A DNA stretch of 60,085 nucleotides from Bacillus badius NBRC 15713 (lineage in GTDB: Bacteria; Bacillota; Bacilli; Bacillales; Domibacillaceae). The stretch covers positions 1 to 60,085 of the forward strand of contig NZ_BCVF01000025.1 of NCBI RefSeq assembly GCF_001591605.1, in the 5' to 3' direction. Positions 23,483 through 34,210 of the stretch are shown here, piece by piece. A model generated the notes under the pieces. The model was not told the DNA's origin. It did not search any database and worked only from the letters and a program-made list of their open reading frames with translations. Each line of letters begins with the position of its first letter. Position 1 is the first letter of the stretch. A program made the position numbers and the translations under genes.

Positions 23483-23491
23483 TAGCTTATG
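23483..23491 (-). promoter_or_regulatory. sigma-K-like -10 box of cotD
   Basis: CATAAGCTA on the minus strand fits the sigma-K -10 consensus CATA-N3-TA, 40 bases upstream of the cotD start. A clear -35 AC at the usual distance is not obvious. Nothing else is seen in the 316-base gap 23444-23759. Confidence 0.4.
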
Positions 23492-23759
23492 AAAAGATAA
23501 GGAAAATGGACTAGTTAGATGCCTATTTATTATAAATAAAAATTTTTAATTGATGACATGTGCAGAATCAAAATTTCCCTTAAGGAGCGAAAAGCGTGAC
23601 ATAGGACGATTGGCTAGCCGTTCATCTAAAAGCGGGCGAATGAAACGATCGTTGAAAGCAGTTCAATGTACCGGTTTTTTCTTATTTTATCAATTGTAAA
23701 AAGGATTTCACATATACATATGGAAATAAAAAAGATAACCAAAAAAGGGGATGGTTGAA

Positions 23760-23996
23760 TTGCTGCTGAAAGGAATTAAAAGCTTCGAAGACTTGGATGA
23801 TTTTATTTTTGAAAATAAGGTAGATATCCGCTGCAGAGAAAGCGGGCTGTCTGTCACTTTAGTGGAGCCGACAGAAGAAGGGGAGGACCTTGCGCTCATA
23901 TTGAGCGACGGCTCGCAGTTGGAGTTATCGCCTGAGGAACTTGATCATTATTTAGAAGTAGTCCCGCCGGAAAACATCAATAACGGTTCCTTGTAA
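23760..23996 (+). CDS. small protein paralogous to the one at 49335
   Basis: A 78-aa acidic protein starting at TTG 23760, nine bases after GGGG. This start makes the N-terminus (MLLKGIKSFEDLDDFIFE) align residue for residue with the paralogue at 49335 (MDLKQIKTYEQLDHFLFE). The core is an N-terminal helix followed by strands ending LSDGSQLELSPEELDHYLEVVP. No known family. It stands just upstream of a chemoreceptor gene, as its paralogue stands near the other chemoreceptor. Confidence 0.75.
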   Translation: MLLKGIKSFEDLDDFIFENKVDIRCRESGLSVTLVEPTEEGEDLALILSDGSQLELSPEELDHYLEVVPPENINNGSL

Positions 23997-24162
23997 GCCG
24001 GGACTCCCTTTTTATAGAGCACCTATCCTTGTCCTTTAGGCGGCAAGGATTTTTTATGTGCAGGCATGAATAGATCATGTTTGAATGACAGCTATAAAAA
24101 TATGAAAAATGTCTTATGCAAAAAGCGAAAAAATTTTATTGCGCCCCGCTGAATTTTGCTAT

Positions 24163-24189
24163 TAATAAAGGAAACAATAGCACCGATAA
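24163..24189 (+). promoter_or_regulatory. sigma-D (motility) promoter
   Basis: TAAT-N15-ACCGATAA closely follows the sigma-D consensus TAAA-N15-GCCGATAT and lies 36 bases upstream of the chemoreceptor start codon. Confidence 0.7.
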
Positions 24190-24224
24190 ATACTAGGACT
24201 ATATAAGTGTTTAGGGGGCTTACG

Positions 24225-25937
24225 ATGAAGTGGTTTTATAACTTGAAAATTGCAACAAAACTGGTTTCTTCTTTTATCCTGCTGGCAGCTATTGTTGCTT
24301 TTGTAGGAATGATGGGGATAACAGGCATAAATAAACTTAGCACTGAAATGGAAGATATGTATAACAGCAACGTGAAATCGATTACTCACCTTTCTGAAGC
24401 TACAATCCTGTATCAGCGAATGAGAGTCAATATTCGGGATATGACTTTCGTAACGACAGCGCCTGAACAAAATGCGGAATATGAAGAGAAGCTGAGTGAG
24501 CTCAAAGAAGAGTTCGAAGCAACGCTCGCTGATTATGAACAGACTAAGTTAACCGATGAAGAAAGCGTTCTGTACAAGAAGCTCCCGTCAGCTTTAGAGG
24601 AGTATTACCTCCTGTTAGATCAAGCCATAGAGCTGGCTCGAAAGAATGATGTGAAAAATTACATGAAACTTCATTCAAAATTTAAGCAAGCAGGAGATCA
24701 TGTCGAGGGCACTTTACAAGAACTTATTGATATGAACATCGAACTTGCCAAACAAAAGGAGATAGAAGGCAATCAAGTGGTGTCTTCTTCCCGCAACCTG
24801 ACTATGTTCATTATTTGTTTATCTATTCTTCTTAGCATTGGTTTAGGTTACTTTATTGCTCGTATAATTGGCCGTCCGTTACACAATATGGTCAGCGTAG
24901 TAGAAGCTGTCGCCAAAGGAGACTTAAGCAAACGAATCGACATTGAGGCGAAAGACGAGGTTGGAAAGCTAGGGCGGGAAGTAAACACAATGGTTGGAAA
25001 TCTAAAAGCCTTGATCAGCAGCGTCAGCCAAAATGCGGAACAAGTCGCAGCGGCATCCGAAGAATTGTCTGTGAGTGCGGAACAGACAAGTCAAGCAACA
25101 AATCAGATTTCCTCAACCATGCTGCAAGTAGCTGACGGCACAGAAAAACAGGTTAGAAGCATGCAAGAAACTTCCCGCATTGTCAGCGAAATGTCCGCCG
25201 GAGTGGAGGAAGTATCCGCTTCTTCGCAAAATGTGTCCGCGGCAGCCGAACTTTCATTAGATAAAGCAGGAGAAGGAAAAGGTTCTGTGCAGACAGCGGT
25301 CAATCAAATGAACCTGATCAATGAAACAGTCAATACGTTAGGGACGGTTATTGTAGAACTTGGGGAGCGCTCCAAGCAGATCGGGCATATTACAGATGTG
25401 ATTACAGGCATTTCTGGACAAACCAATTTATTGGCCTTGAACGCAGCGATTGAAGCAGCACGCGCGGGGGAGCATGGAAGCGGCTTTGCTGTTGTGGCAG
25501 ATGAAGTGAGAAAGCTGGCTGAACAGTCCTCTAACTCTGCTCAAGAGATCGCGGCGTTGGTTACATGGATCCAGAGTGAAACAAGCAAGGCGGTTTCCGA
25601 AATGGAAAAAGCGAAGAAAGAGGTTCGCGAGGGCATCACAGCTGTTGAAACAGCCGGCGGCTCTTTCGAACATATTTATCAGTCCGTCGGTGACGTGGCC
25701 ATTCAAACAGAAAGAGTGACAGCGACTATTGAACAAGTGGCTGCCGGCGTCCAGACCATTGTTCGCTCGGTTGATTCGATCACAGAAGTGACCGAAATGA
25801 ATGCGGCCGGCACACAAGAGGTCTCTGCAGCTACAGAAGAGCAGCTGGCCTCTATGGAAGAGATCTCCCATTCCGCTGCATCACTGTCCTATATGGCGGA
25901 AGAACTGCAAAATCATGTGAAGAAGTTTAAATTATAA
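24225..25937 (+). CDS. methyl-accepting chemotaxis protein, transmembrane
   Basis: A 570-aa chemoreceptor. The start at 24225 ([13 protein letters not shown]) follows AGGGGG. There is a TM1 at about 11-33, a helical-bundle (4HB_MCP-type) sensor to about 190, TM2 at about 194-214 ([19 protein letters not shown]), HAMP to about 270, then the signalling coiled coil with the hairpin tip around [21 protein letters not shown]. Glutamate/glutamine methylation-type sites are present. The ligand is unknown. Expression is predicted to be sigma-D dependent. Confidence 0.95.
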   Translation: MKWFYNLKIATKLVSSFILLAAIVAFVGMMGITGINKLSTEMEDMYNSNVKSITHLSEATILYQRMRVNIRDMTFVTTAPEQNAEYEEKLSELKEEFEATLADYEQTKLTDEESVLYKKLPSALEEYYLLLDQAIELARKNDVKNYMKLHSKFKQAGDHVEGTLQELIDMNIELAKQKEIEGNQVVSSSRNLTMFIICLSILLSIGLGYFIARIIGRPLHNMVSVVEAVAKGDLSKRIDIEAKDEVGKLGREVNTMVGNLKALISSVSQNAEQVAAASEELSVSAEQTSQATNQISSTMLQVADGTEKQVRSMQETSRIVSEMSAGVEEVSASSQNVSAAAELSLDKAGEGKGSVQTAVNQMNLINETVNTLGTVIVELGERSKQIGHITDVITGISGQTNLLALNAAIEAARAGEHGSGFAVVADEVRKLAEQSSNSAQEIAALVTWIQSETSKAVSEMEKAKKEVREGITAVETAGGSFEHIYQSVGDVAIQTERVTATIEQVAAGVQTIVRSVDSITEVTEMNAAGTQEVSAATEEQLASMEEISHSAASLSYMAEELQNHVKKFKL

Positions 25938-26122
25938 TTCATAAATCAGAGGATTAGTTAAGAATGCTCTTGAGGAGAAGCGGATGGAATGTTCTTTTCT
26001 TTCATAGTTGAACGCTGATTGAAAGAAAAGGCATGGAAGACTATTCCCATTAACGATTGATCCTTTGTGATTGGCTTGAGCTACAGAGTAGAGCGCGAGA
26101 TGAATAGTGTCGGATGTTTGAG

Positions 26123-26168
26123 AAACGCTAAATTTTCCTTAAAGGAGAATTTGGCGTTTTTTATTTTA
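26123..26168 (+). terminator. terminator 190 bases after the chemoreceptor gene
   Basis: A 15-bp stem with G-T wobbles (26124-26138 with 26144-26158) is followed by TTTTATTTTA. Confidence 0.8.
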
Positions 26169-26348
26169 TAGCCGTAAAGAAAGTTTCTTAGTTGATAAGA
26201 GAGATAGAAAGTTCACTTCTTCCCGTTTACTTGGAGATTTTCAAGGGGTGTGAAGCGATTGTAAAGTTTTTTTAAAAAGATCTTGCCGTTAAAGAATCTT
26301 GAAGTATAAGAGTTTCTCTTTATTTAGCTTTCTATTTATTAAGTATCT

Positions 26349-26387
26349 TTTACTTTATTTTTACAAAATTCGCACAATTTGTATGAT
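26349..26387 (+). promoter_or_regulatory. promoter of the 5'-nucleotidase gene with possible Pho boxes
   Basis: TTTACA (26360-26365) and TATGAT (26382-26387) are spaced by 16 bases. TTTACT at 26349 and TTTACA at 26360 form a direct repeat with an 11-base period, resembling PhoP boxes TT(A/C/T)ACA, but only two units are clear. The rest of the gap 25938-26483 is AT-rich and shows no gene. Confidence 0.5.
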
Positions 26388-26483
26388 AAAGTTTTAATTG
26401 ATAACTTGCTAGATGACTATCATTCTCAAGGTTCAAAGGACACGATTGGCTCGAATAATATACGCATTGGAGGAAATAGACAA

Positions 26484-29210
26484 ATGACTTATCCATCCAG
26501 CTCTCATCGCAAATTTATTGCTTCAGGAGTAACAGCCGCTTTAGTAGCGGCAGCCCTCCCCCCTGCATTTGCTGCTTCATTTACAGATGTGTCCAGTACA
26601 TATAAAGAGGCAGTAAACTATCTTATTAAAAATAAAATTACTTCTGGAGTGACAAGTACAGCTTTTGGAACCAATCTTTCAATTAAGAGGGTCGACGCGG
26701 CGGTGATGCTTGCTAAGGCATTAAAATTAGACATAAAAAATGTAGAGGCTTCGGGCTTTACAGATGTGCCTCATCGTGCGAAACCTTATGTGGATGCTTT
26801 AAAGAAAGCGGGAATTATCAGTGGGAAAACAGCAACAATATTCGGTTCAGAGCAAAGCATTACACGCGGGGAAGCGGCCCTTATGCTGGCTGAAGCGTAT
26901 AAGCTAAAAGGGATCGATACAAAACTCCCTTTTACCGATGTGTCACCGCCATATGAGGAGGCGGTAAAAGCGCTTGTGAAACACGGCATTACATCAGGAA
27001 AGACAGCAACAGCTTACGGAACAGCGGCCCACATCAAACGCGGAGAATATGCCTTGTTCTTATATAAGCTCTCCCAGCTGGACGTACGTCAAGAAGTTAT
27101 TGTGGAGAAATTGGAAGTAACGGCTTCATCAAACGGAACAGCTAAGGTAATGGTTACTTTTAGAAACGCGCCGGAAAATGCAGAAGCAACCGTTGAAGTT
27201 ATGCGCGGCGGAAAAATAGTCGAGACAAAGAAAGTGAAGGTTGCCGGCAACCGGACAACCGCTGAATTCATGGGTCTTTCTGCGGGAACATATACAGTGA
27301 AAGTTACATTGAACGGCGTATCAAAAGAAACAGGCTTTACAGTGAAAGATGATGGAGGAGCGGTTAATCCGCCACAGCCAAATGAAAAGTTCACTTTATC
27401 ATTCATGCATACAAACGATACGCACGGAAATCTGGATAATGCTGCAAAAAAAATGACGGCAATCAAAGAAGTGCGTGCTAAAAAGCCAAAAGCGCTATTA
27501 GTAGATGCAGGAGATGTTTTCACAGGAACGCTGTATTTCAATGAATTTAAAGGACAAGCAGATTTAAAGCTCATGAACCTTATGGGCTATGATGTGATGA
27601 CATTCGGCAACCATGAATTTGATCTGGGATCAAGTCAAGCAGGCCATCAGGCGCTGGCTGACTTCATTAGAGGAGCAAAGTTTTCGTTTGTCAGCTCAAA
27701 TGTTGATTTTGCGAAAGACGACAAATTTAAAGGCTTATTTAGTGACAGAATCTCCAGCCAACCGGAAGATGGAAAGATTTATAACGGGATTATTAAAGAA
27801 GTAGATGGCGAAAAAGTAGGCTTTTTTGGATTAACTACCGCAGAAACGAAAGATATTTCAAGCCCGGGCAAAGTGGAATTTAAAGACTATATCACGGAAG
27901 CGGAAAAAGCAGTAAAAGCATTTGAAGGACAAGGGGTGGATAAAATCGTTGCCGTTTCTCACATCGGGTACGATGACAACCAGGCAATAGATAATGATCT
28001 AACTTTAGCTGCCACAGTAGACGGGATTGATGTGATCGTCGGCGGTCATAGTCATACGAAGTTAAATGAAGCTATTAGCATTGACAAGGATGAAACCGGC
28101 AAAACGAAAAGTCCGACTATCATTGTTCAGGCAGATCAATACAATAACTATTTAGGTACATTAGACGTCACATTCGACAAAACTGGGAACGTCATCGGTC
28201 AAGCCAGTGAGTTAATTGAAATTAAAGATAAAAAGGAAGATCCAGAAATGCTCGAAGCATTGGAACCCTTCAAAGCCAAAGTAGACGAAACGAAAAATCA
28301 GCCGACGGGGGCTACGGCGGCTAAACCGTTAGAAAATCCGCGTACTGGGGGAGATAGCACCAAACCAAGCGTTCGTAAAAATGAAACAGAGCTTGGCAAT
28401 TTAATTACAGACGGTATGCTGGCTAAAGCCAAACAATACGATCCGAAAGTGATTATGGCGCTTCAAAACGGCGGCGGTATTCGAACATCGATTGATACGG
28501 GTCCAATTACTGTCGGTGAAGTCATTAACGTCCTTCCCTTCGGCAACACATTAGCCACAGTGAGCGTCACCGGTGAGGAATTGAAAGCAGCATTTGAAAC
28601 GAGTTTCACATCTTATCCGTTAGAAAATGGCGGCTTCTTGCACGTATCTGGAGCAAAAATTAAATTTGATTCTTCCAAGCCAGTAAACCAGCGCGTCGTA
28701 TCCATCTCTTATAAGAAAGCAGACGGCACTTATGAAGAGATTAAAGCGAATGAAACATACAAGGTGGCAACCAATGCCTTCACTGCTAAAGGCGGAGACG
28801 GCTATGGTGTGTTCAAAAACGCTTATGAAGAAGGCCGTGTAACAGACTTAGGATTATCCGATTGGGAAAATCTAAGAGACCATTTGGAGAACTTGGGCAC
28901 AGTGAACCCTGAGATTGAAGGGCGCATTACGGATGCAGCTGCCAGCGGCGGAGAAATGACAGGAGCTGACTTCTCCGGAACAGTTGGATCTCCCAAAATC
29001 CATGAAACAGATGTGACAGTTGATGTAACGGGAGCGGCTGCTTTAAACGATGCAGAGGTTAAAGGAAACTTAATTCTTAAAGGAACAGCCGGCACAGGTT
29101 TTAAACTGGAGAACATTAAAGTGAGAGGCAGCTTAGATTTGTCAGGGCTAGATCATTTGTTTGCGATAGATTTATCAAGTGTGGAGGTAACGGGAGAGAC
29201 GATTGTTTAA
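26484..29210 (+). CDS. S-layer-anchored bifunctional 5'-nucleotidase
   Basis: A 908-aa secreted enzyme. The start at 26484 (MTYPSSSHRKF) follows GGAGGAAATAGACAA. A signal peptide (1-30, ending AFA) precedes three SLH domains (about 31-200; each FTDV...YGT/FGT...KRxxAA), an Ig-like module (about 205-290), a calcineurin-like metallophosphatase (HTNDTHGN at about 307, GDVFTG, GNHEFD at about 375, GGHSHT), and a C-terminal nucleotidase domain with QNGGGIR at about 662. It releases phosphate and nucleosides from nucleotides at the cell surface. The secreted nuclease gene follows 74 bases downstream. Confidence 0.93.
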   Translation: MTYPSSSHRKFIASGVTAALVAAALPPAFAASFTDVSSTYKEAVNYLIKNKITSGVTSTAFGTNLSIKRVDAAVMLAKALKLDIKNVEASGFTDVPHRAKPYVDALKKAGIISGKTATIFGSEQSITRGEAALMLAEAYKLKGIDTKLPFTDVSPPYEEAVKALVKHGITSGKTATAYGTAAHIKRGEYALFLYKLSQLDVRQEVIVEKLEVTASSNGTAKVMVTFRNAPENAEATVEVMRGGKIVETKKVKVAGNRTTAEFMGLSAGTYTVKVTLNGVSKETGFTVKDDGGAVNPPQPNEKFTLSFMHTNDTHGNLDNAAKKMTAIKEVRAKKPKALLVDAGDVFTGTLYFNEFKGQADLKLMNLMGYDVMTFGNHEFDLGSSQAGHQALADFIRGAKFSFVSSNVDFAKDDKFKGLFSDRISSQPEDGKIYNGIIKEVDGEKVGFFGLTTAETKDISSPGKVEFKDYITEAEKAVKAFEGQGVDKIVAVSHIGYDDNQAIDNDLTLAATVDGIDVIVGGHSHTKLNEAISIDKDETGKTKSPTIIVQADQYNNYLGTLDVTFDKTGNVIGQASELIEIKDKKEDPEMLEALEPFKAKVDETKNQPTGATAAKPLENPRTGGDSTKPSVRKNETELGNLITDGMLAKAKQYDPKVIMALQNGGGIRTSIDTGPITVGEVINVLPFGNTLATVSVTGEELKAAFETSFTSYPLENGGFLHVSGAKIKFDSSKPVNQRVVSISYKKADGTYEEIKANETYKVATNAFTAKGGDGYGVFKNAYEEGRVTDLGLSDWENLRDHLENLGTVNPEIEGRITDAAASGGEMTGADFSGTVGSPKIHETDVTVDVTGAAALNDAEVKGNLILKGTAGTGFKLENIKVRGSLDLSGLDHLFAIDLSSVEVTGETIV

Positions 29211-29284
29211 TCGTTGTTTTTGATTGTAGAAAGAGGAAGAAGAATTCAATGAAATAATCCTCGCCAATAAAGGAGACTAATCCA

Positions 29285-32200
29285 ATGAGCAAGAAAAAAT
29301 GGAAAAAAACATTAAGCAGCGTTCTCTCTGTCACATTAGCCGGAAGCCTGTTGATCCCCGCTTTTCCGACGGCAACCAAAGCATCCGCTGCCGCGGCTGA
29401 TTTAATTATTTCAGAGTATATTGAGGGAAGCGGCAATAATAAAGCGCTGGAGCTATATAATGGCACAGGCGCCCCGATTGATTTAAGCCAATATAAGCTG
29501 GAATTATATTCAAACGGAGCAGCCAATGCAACACAAAGTTTATCCCTAAAAGGCACGCTGGCATCCGGAAATACGTATGTTGTTTACAATGGGAACGCAA
29601 GTCAAGCAATCAAAGATAAAGGGCAGCTGGCTCATGGCATTGCTAACTTCAACGGCGATGATGCCATCGTTCTGAAAAAATCAAATGCAGTGATTGATTC
29701 CTTCGGGCAAGTGGGGGTTGATCCTGGCAATGCCTGGGGGACTCATCCAACAACTATTGATACTACACTGGTTCGCCATCCATCCATCACAGCAGGCGAT
29801 ACAGCGGCTCATGATGCGTTCGACCCTTCAAAAGAATGGGTAGCGTTTCCTATAGATGACATTTCTAATCTAGGCTTTCACAAGATGGATAACTCCTCAA
29901 TGCCCACCGATCCAACAGAACAGATAGAAGTAACATCTGCCGCTATTTCGGGAGCAGCTAAAGCGGGTGAAACGTTAACAGCGTCAGCTAATGAAGGAGC
30001 AACGAATGTAACCTATCAGTGGCAAATGGCGGACGCAGCAGATGGCGTTTACACAGATATTGAAGGGGCGACAAAAGCAACATTCGAATTAACAGCCGCA
30101 CAAGCAGGGAAGTTCATCCGAGTAATCATTAGCGGAGATAATGGATCTGCTGTGACGAGTGCGCCGACAGGCCAAGTGGCAGCGTCAGATCCTGCCCAAC
30201 AAACTGTGCCGATCGCGGAGGCCCGTACAAAGGCGCTTAATGAGACGGTGACGGTTAAGGGAATCATTACAGCTAAATTGAAAAACACTATGGCTGTTCA
30301 AGATAAGACAGGCGGAATAGCGGTTCGCCCGACAAACTTAGATGCAGCTGTAGGCGACGAGGTAACACTAACAGGAACAATTGCCGAATTTAAAGGGCTT
30401 CTGCAATTAGACAATGCAAAGATAAATGAGAAAAAAGCAGCTATCGGTGTTCCGGCTCCTGCGGAAGTGTCCGGCACGGAAATAAACGAAGATAATGAAT
30501 CAAAGCTGGTTACTGTGAAACATGTTGAAATTACAGGCGTGAATGACGGCGGGACTTGGGCAAATTATCAGGCGAAAGATGGTTCCGCTGAATTTATTGT
30601 TCGTGATGAGACCGGTGAATTGGACGTAACAGAAGGCGGTAAGTACGATTTTATTACAGGAATTGTGCAGCAGTATAATGGTGACTACCAACTCATTCCA
30701 CGTTCGCAGCAAGACATCGCTGCGGATAGTTCAGTGGTTCATCCTGTATTTGCCAATCCGGATAGCGGCACATTTGCAGGCGGCACAACTGTGACTTTAT
30801 CGACACGCACAGCGAATGCGGAGATATTATATACGCTAGATGGTTCCGACCCAGCAGAAAAAGGGCAAAAGTATGAGGCGCCGATAGCACTGAACAAAAC
30901 AACAACAGTAAAAGCTGCAGTAAAAACAGCCGATGGCAAAATGAGCGACACCAAACAGTTTCATTACCGCATCACAGATAGCTTGCAAATTCATGATATT
31001 CAAGGGGCCAGTCACAAATCGCCATTTGATGGGCAAACAGTGGAGAATATTGAAGGGGTTGTTACTTACTCTTTCAAATTAGGCACTGCAAATTATTATC
31101 ATATTCAAACGCCGGACGAGCTGGCAGACCATGATCCCAAAACGTCGGAAGCAATAGTTCTGTACAGCGGCAAGAACCCTTGGCCAATCGCGGTAGGAGA
31201 TTTAGTGTCTGTCACCGGAAAAGTCAGTGAATATGCTATTGACGGGTTCGATGACCGCCAGCAAACAGATATGAAAACAACTCAGATCAATGTTCGTAAT
31301 GACCAAGGGGGTCATGTAACAGTTAAAGAAAAAGGGGCAGCATTGCCAAAGCCGGCCGTGATCGACGAAACGAATGTACCAACCGAAAAAATTGACAGCG
31401 ACCAGCTTTCTGTTTTTAATCCGGATGTAGATGCAATTGACTTTTGGGAAAGCCTCGAAGGCATGCGTGTACAAACGGGGCGTGTAAAAGCGGTGGCTCC
31501 ACAAGAACATGGAGATCTTGTAACTGTTCTTGAAAGTAAGAGAACCAATTCTTTACATGGGGGCTTGCTGCTGGAAAAAGATCATCAAAATGCCGACCGC
31601 ATTCAATTCCGGCTGGAGCCGAACAAAGAAGCGCGCGACTTTGAAGTTGCGACCGGCGATACATTCGACGGGCCAATTACCGGTGTAGTCGGTTATTCAT
31701 TCCAAAACTATAAAATTTACGTTGGACTGAATGAGATGAAAGCAGTGCACAAAAAAGGCCAGGCAAAGCCGGAACAAACAACTATTGTAAAGAAGGAAGA
31801 CAAGTTAACGATTGCCTCTTACAACTTGGAGAATTTTTCAAACAACCTGACAACTACATCAGACGACAAAGCTAAAAAGCTGGCTAGAGCATTTGTTTCT
31901 GATATGCAAAACCCGGATATTATCGGTGTGACAGAAGTTCAAGATAATAACGGTCCGGATGCTGGTGATTCGAAGGCGAATCAAACTTACCAGCGATTGA
32001 TCAATGAGATTGAAAAAGCGGGCGGGCCGGCATATAAGTATGTCAATATTGATCCTGAGTCTAATCAAGACGGCGGCCAGCCCAATGCAAATATCCGTGT
32101 CGGGTTTCTGTACAATCCTAAACGTGTGTCGTTAACCGAGGGAATGCCTGCAGGGAACGCAACAACAGCGGTTGCTTATAAAGATGGGAAATTAACGATG

Positions 32201-34072
32201 AATCCTGGCCGCATTGATCCGGCTCATCCTGCCTTTAAGAACAGCAGAAAGCCATTGGCTGCGCAGTTTGATTTCCAAGGTGAAAGCATCGTTGTGATTG
32301 CGAATCACTGGAACTCTAAAAACGGAGATACGCCGTTATTCGGTTCGCAACAACCGCCTGTTTATAGAAGTGAAGCACAGCGAAAAGAAATTGCAGCTGT
32401 CATCTCCGCCTTTATTAAGGAGGTCAAGACAGAAAATCCTGCTGCAAACATTGTCTCTCTGGGTGATTTTAACGACTTTCAGTTTTCCGAATCGTTAAAA
32501 ATTCACGAAGGTGAATATATGACAAATATGATTAATCAAGTAGAAGAATCTGACCGTTACACATACGTATACCAAGGAAACTCTCAAGTGTTAGACCATA
32601 TTTTAGTATCAAATCATTTAGCCAATCAAACCCGGGTGGACATTCTTCATGTCAATGCAGATTTTACTGATATGGCCGGCCGTGCCAGTGATCATGATCC
32701 TGTGCTGGCCCAAATTGACTTAAAAAGTGCTGGAGAAGAAGTTCCGGAACCGGTCAAGCCCGAAAAAGCATTTAACTTGGTCGGTTTTAAGACGGATAAG
32801 CTGACCATTAAGTCGCCGAATGTCGCTATTCATCTGGACCATTCATCCGTTATTGAAGAAGGGATCTGGCTAACAAGCAGTTATGCCGAACTGACAGGCG
32901 ATGGCTTTAGCCAAACGAAAGTAACGATCCGTCCAAAAGAGAAAGGGGCCATCGTTGACTTCAAGGGTGTTAAAGCAGGAAAAGTAATCGTTGACGGACA
33001 GAACCTGAAAGAAATTAGAGGTGCCGAACACCTTGTTGGCATTAAATATGAGAATGGAGCAACACCTGATTCCATTAAAATAACAAATTCAAAAGGAGAG
33101 CCTATTGACTTTCCTTCTTCAGGAAACAATCAAGCGCCTGTATTGAAGAAAGAATTTTCTAATCAGACAGCCGTGCCAGGGGAGATCATTTCCTTGCATT
33201 TACCGGATTACTTTACTGATCCGGAGGGAGATCCATTAACCTTTGCCGCTACAAAAGGAAGGATTGATCCAAAAACATCAACACTTGCACTGGAGCTTGA
33301 AGAGGGAAACCATCTCGTGGCGGTTACAGCGACAGATGGAAACCAAAGTACAACAGCGCGTTTTAGCCTAACGGTCAAAGCAGCCGAGCAGTCGACAGAG
33401 AACTATTATCAAGATGCCTATGGAAAAACAGGGGCCCTCTTAAAAGCGTCTCTTCATGAAATTATCGATGACCACCGGCAGCTCTCGTATGAGGAAGTAT
33501 GGGAGGCGTTGAAAGAGACGGATGAGGACCCTGCTAATTCAAATAATGTGATCTTGCTTTATTCCGGACAATCTCGTTTAAAAAGCTTGAACGGCGGCAA
33601 TGCGGGGAATTGGAACCGTGAGCATGTGTGGGCCAAATCTCATGGCGATTTCGGGACAAGCAAAGGACCGGGAACGGATATTCATCATTTGCGTCCAACA
33701 GACGTAACAATAAACAGCACCCGGGGGAACTTAGACTTTGATAACGGCGGGAATGCCGTGAAGAATTGTAATGGCTGCTATCGCTCGGCTGATTCATGGG
33801 AGCCGCCCGACCGAGTCAAAGGCGATGTAGCCAGAATGTTATTGTACATGGCCGTTCGTTACGAGCCGGGAGATCGGGTAGATCTTGAGTTAAATGAAAA
33901 GCTGAATAACGGAAAAAACCCGTATCATGGCAAGCAATCGATTTTAGTGAAATGGCACGAGCAAGATCCAGTGGACGATTTTGAGAGAAACAGAAACAAC
34001 GTCATTCAAAAATGGCAAGGAAACCGGAACCCGTTTATTGACCACCCAGAGTGGGTGAAAGACATTTGGTGA
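29285..34072 (+). CDS. giant secreted nuclease with ExeM-type and endonuclease I domains
   Basis: A 1595-aa exoprotein starting at ATG 29285 behind AAAGGAGAC. The order is signal peptide (1-36), lamin-tail domain (about 38-200, LIISEYIEGSGNNKALELYN), Ig-like module (215-305), OB-fold-like region (307-485), chitobiase-type module (488-565), ExeM region, endonuclease/exonuclease/phosphatase domain (about 840-1150; SYNLENF, LGDFNDF, SDHDPV), a cadherin-like module (about 1290-1370), and a C-terminal endonuclease I domain (NWNREHVWAKSHGD at about 1443). No SLH or sortase motif is seen. Two nuclease chemistries in one chain suggest digestion of extracellular DNA and RNA, feeding the 5'-nucleotidase. 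Confidence 0.93.
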   Translation: MSKKKWKKTLSSVLSVTLAGSLLIPAFPTATKASAAAADLIISEYIEGSGNNKALELYNGTGAPIDLSQYKLELYSNGAANATQSLSLKGTLASGNTYVVYNGNASQAIKDKGQLAHGIANFNGDDAIVLKKSNAVIDSFGQVGVDPGNAWGTHPTTIDTTLVRHPSITAGDTAAHDAFDPSKEWVAFPIDDISNLGFHKMDNSSMPTDPTEQIEVTSAAISGAAKAGETLTASANEGATNVTYQWQMADAADGVYTDIEGATKATFELTAAQAGKFIRVIISGDNGSAVTSAPTGQVAASDPAQQTVPIAEARTKALNETVTVKGIITAKLKNTMAVQDKTGGIAVRPTNLDAAVGDEVTLTGTIAEFKGLLQLDNAKINEKKAAIGVPAPAEVSGTEINEDNESKLVTVKHVEITGVNDGGTWANYQAKDGSAEFIVRDETGELDVTEGGKYDFITGIVQQYNGDYQLIPRSQQDIAADSSVVHPVFANPDSGTFAGGTTVTLSTRTANAEILYTLDGSDPAEKGQKYEAPIALNKTTTVKAAVKTADGKMSDTKQFHYRITDSLQIHDIQGASHKSPFDGQTVENIEGVVTYSFKLGTANYYHIQTPDELADHDPKTSEAIVLYSGKNPWPIAVGDLVSVTGKVSEYAIDGFDDRQQTDMKTTQINVRNDQGGHVTVKEKGAALPKPAVIDETNVPTEKIDSDQLSVFNPDVDAIDFWESLEGMRVQTGRVKAVAPQEHGDLVTVLESKRTNSLHGGLLLEKDHQNADRIQFRLEPNKEARDFEVATGDTFDGPITGVVGYSFQNYKIYVGLNEMKAVHKKGQAKPEQTTIVKKEDKLTIASYNLENFSNNLTTTSDDKAKKLARAFVSDMQNPDIIGVTEVQDNNGPDAGDSKANQTYQRLINEIEKAGGPAYKYVNIDPESNQDGGQPNANIRVGFLYNPKRVSLTEGMPAGNATTAVAYKDGKLTMNPGRIDPAHPAFKNSRKPLAAQFDFQGESIVVIANHWNSKNGDTPLFGSQQPPVYRSEAQRKEIAAVISAFIKEVKTENPAANIVSLGDFNDFQFSESLKIHEGEYMTNMINQVEESDRYTYVYQGNSQVLDHILVSNHLANQTRVDILHVNADFTDMAGRASDHDPVLAQIDLKSAGEEVPEPVKPEKAFNLVGFKTDKLTIKSPNVAIHLDHSSVIEEGIWLTSSYAELTGDGFSQTKVTIRPKEKGAIVDFKGVKAGKVIVDGQNLKEIRGAEHLVGIKYENGATPDSIKITNSKGEPIDFPSSGNNQAPVLKKEFSNQTAVPGEIISLHLPDYFTDPEGDPLTFAATKGRIDPKTSTLALELEEGNHLVAVTATDGNQSTTARFSLTVKAAEQSTENYYQDAYGKTGALLKASLHEIIDDHRQLSYEEVWEALKETDEDPANSNNVILLYSGQSRLKSLNGGNAGNWNREHVWAKSHGDFGTSKGPGTDIHHLRPTDVTINSTRGNLDFDNGGNAVKNCNGCYRSADSWEPPDRVKGDVARMLLYMAVRYEPGDRVDLELNEKLNNGKNPYHGKQSILVKWHEQDPVDDFERNRNNVIQKWQGNRNPFIDHPEWVKDIW

Positions 34073-34138
34073 CATAGATATCTGGTATTCGTCGTACAGC
34101 AGCATCAACAAGGGAGCGAGTTGTATCAATATTTACAT

Positions 34139-34178
34139 TTAACAGGCTTGTCCAACGCGGACAAGCCTGTTTTTTAAA
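34139..34178 (+). terminator. terminator of the nuclease operon
   Basis: A 13-bp perfect stem (34141-34153 with 34159-34171) is followed by a T-run. Confidence 0.93.
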
Positions 34179-34210
34179 AAACGCTTTGCAGAGTGCTGTA
34201 TATCAACAAG

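Noticed and set aside
27089-27574. Long antisense frame within the 5'-nucleotidase gene
   Set aside because: It is a shadow of a strongly supported gene; its composition follows the codon bias of the plus strand.
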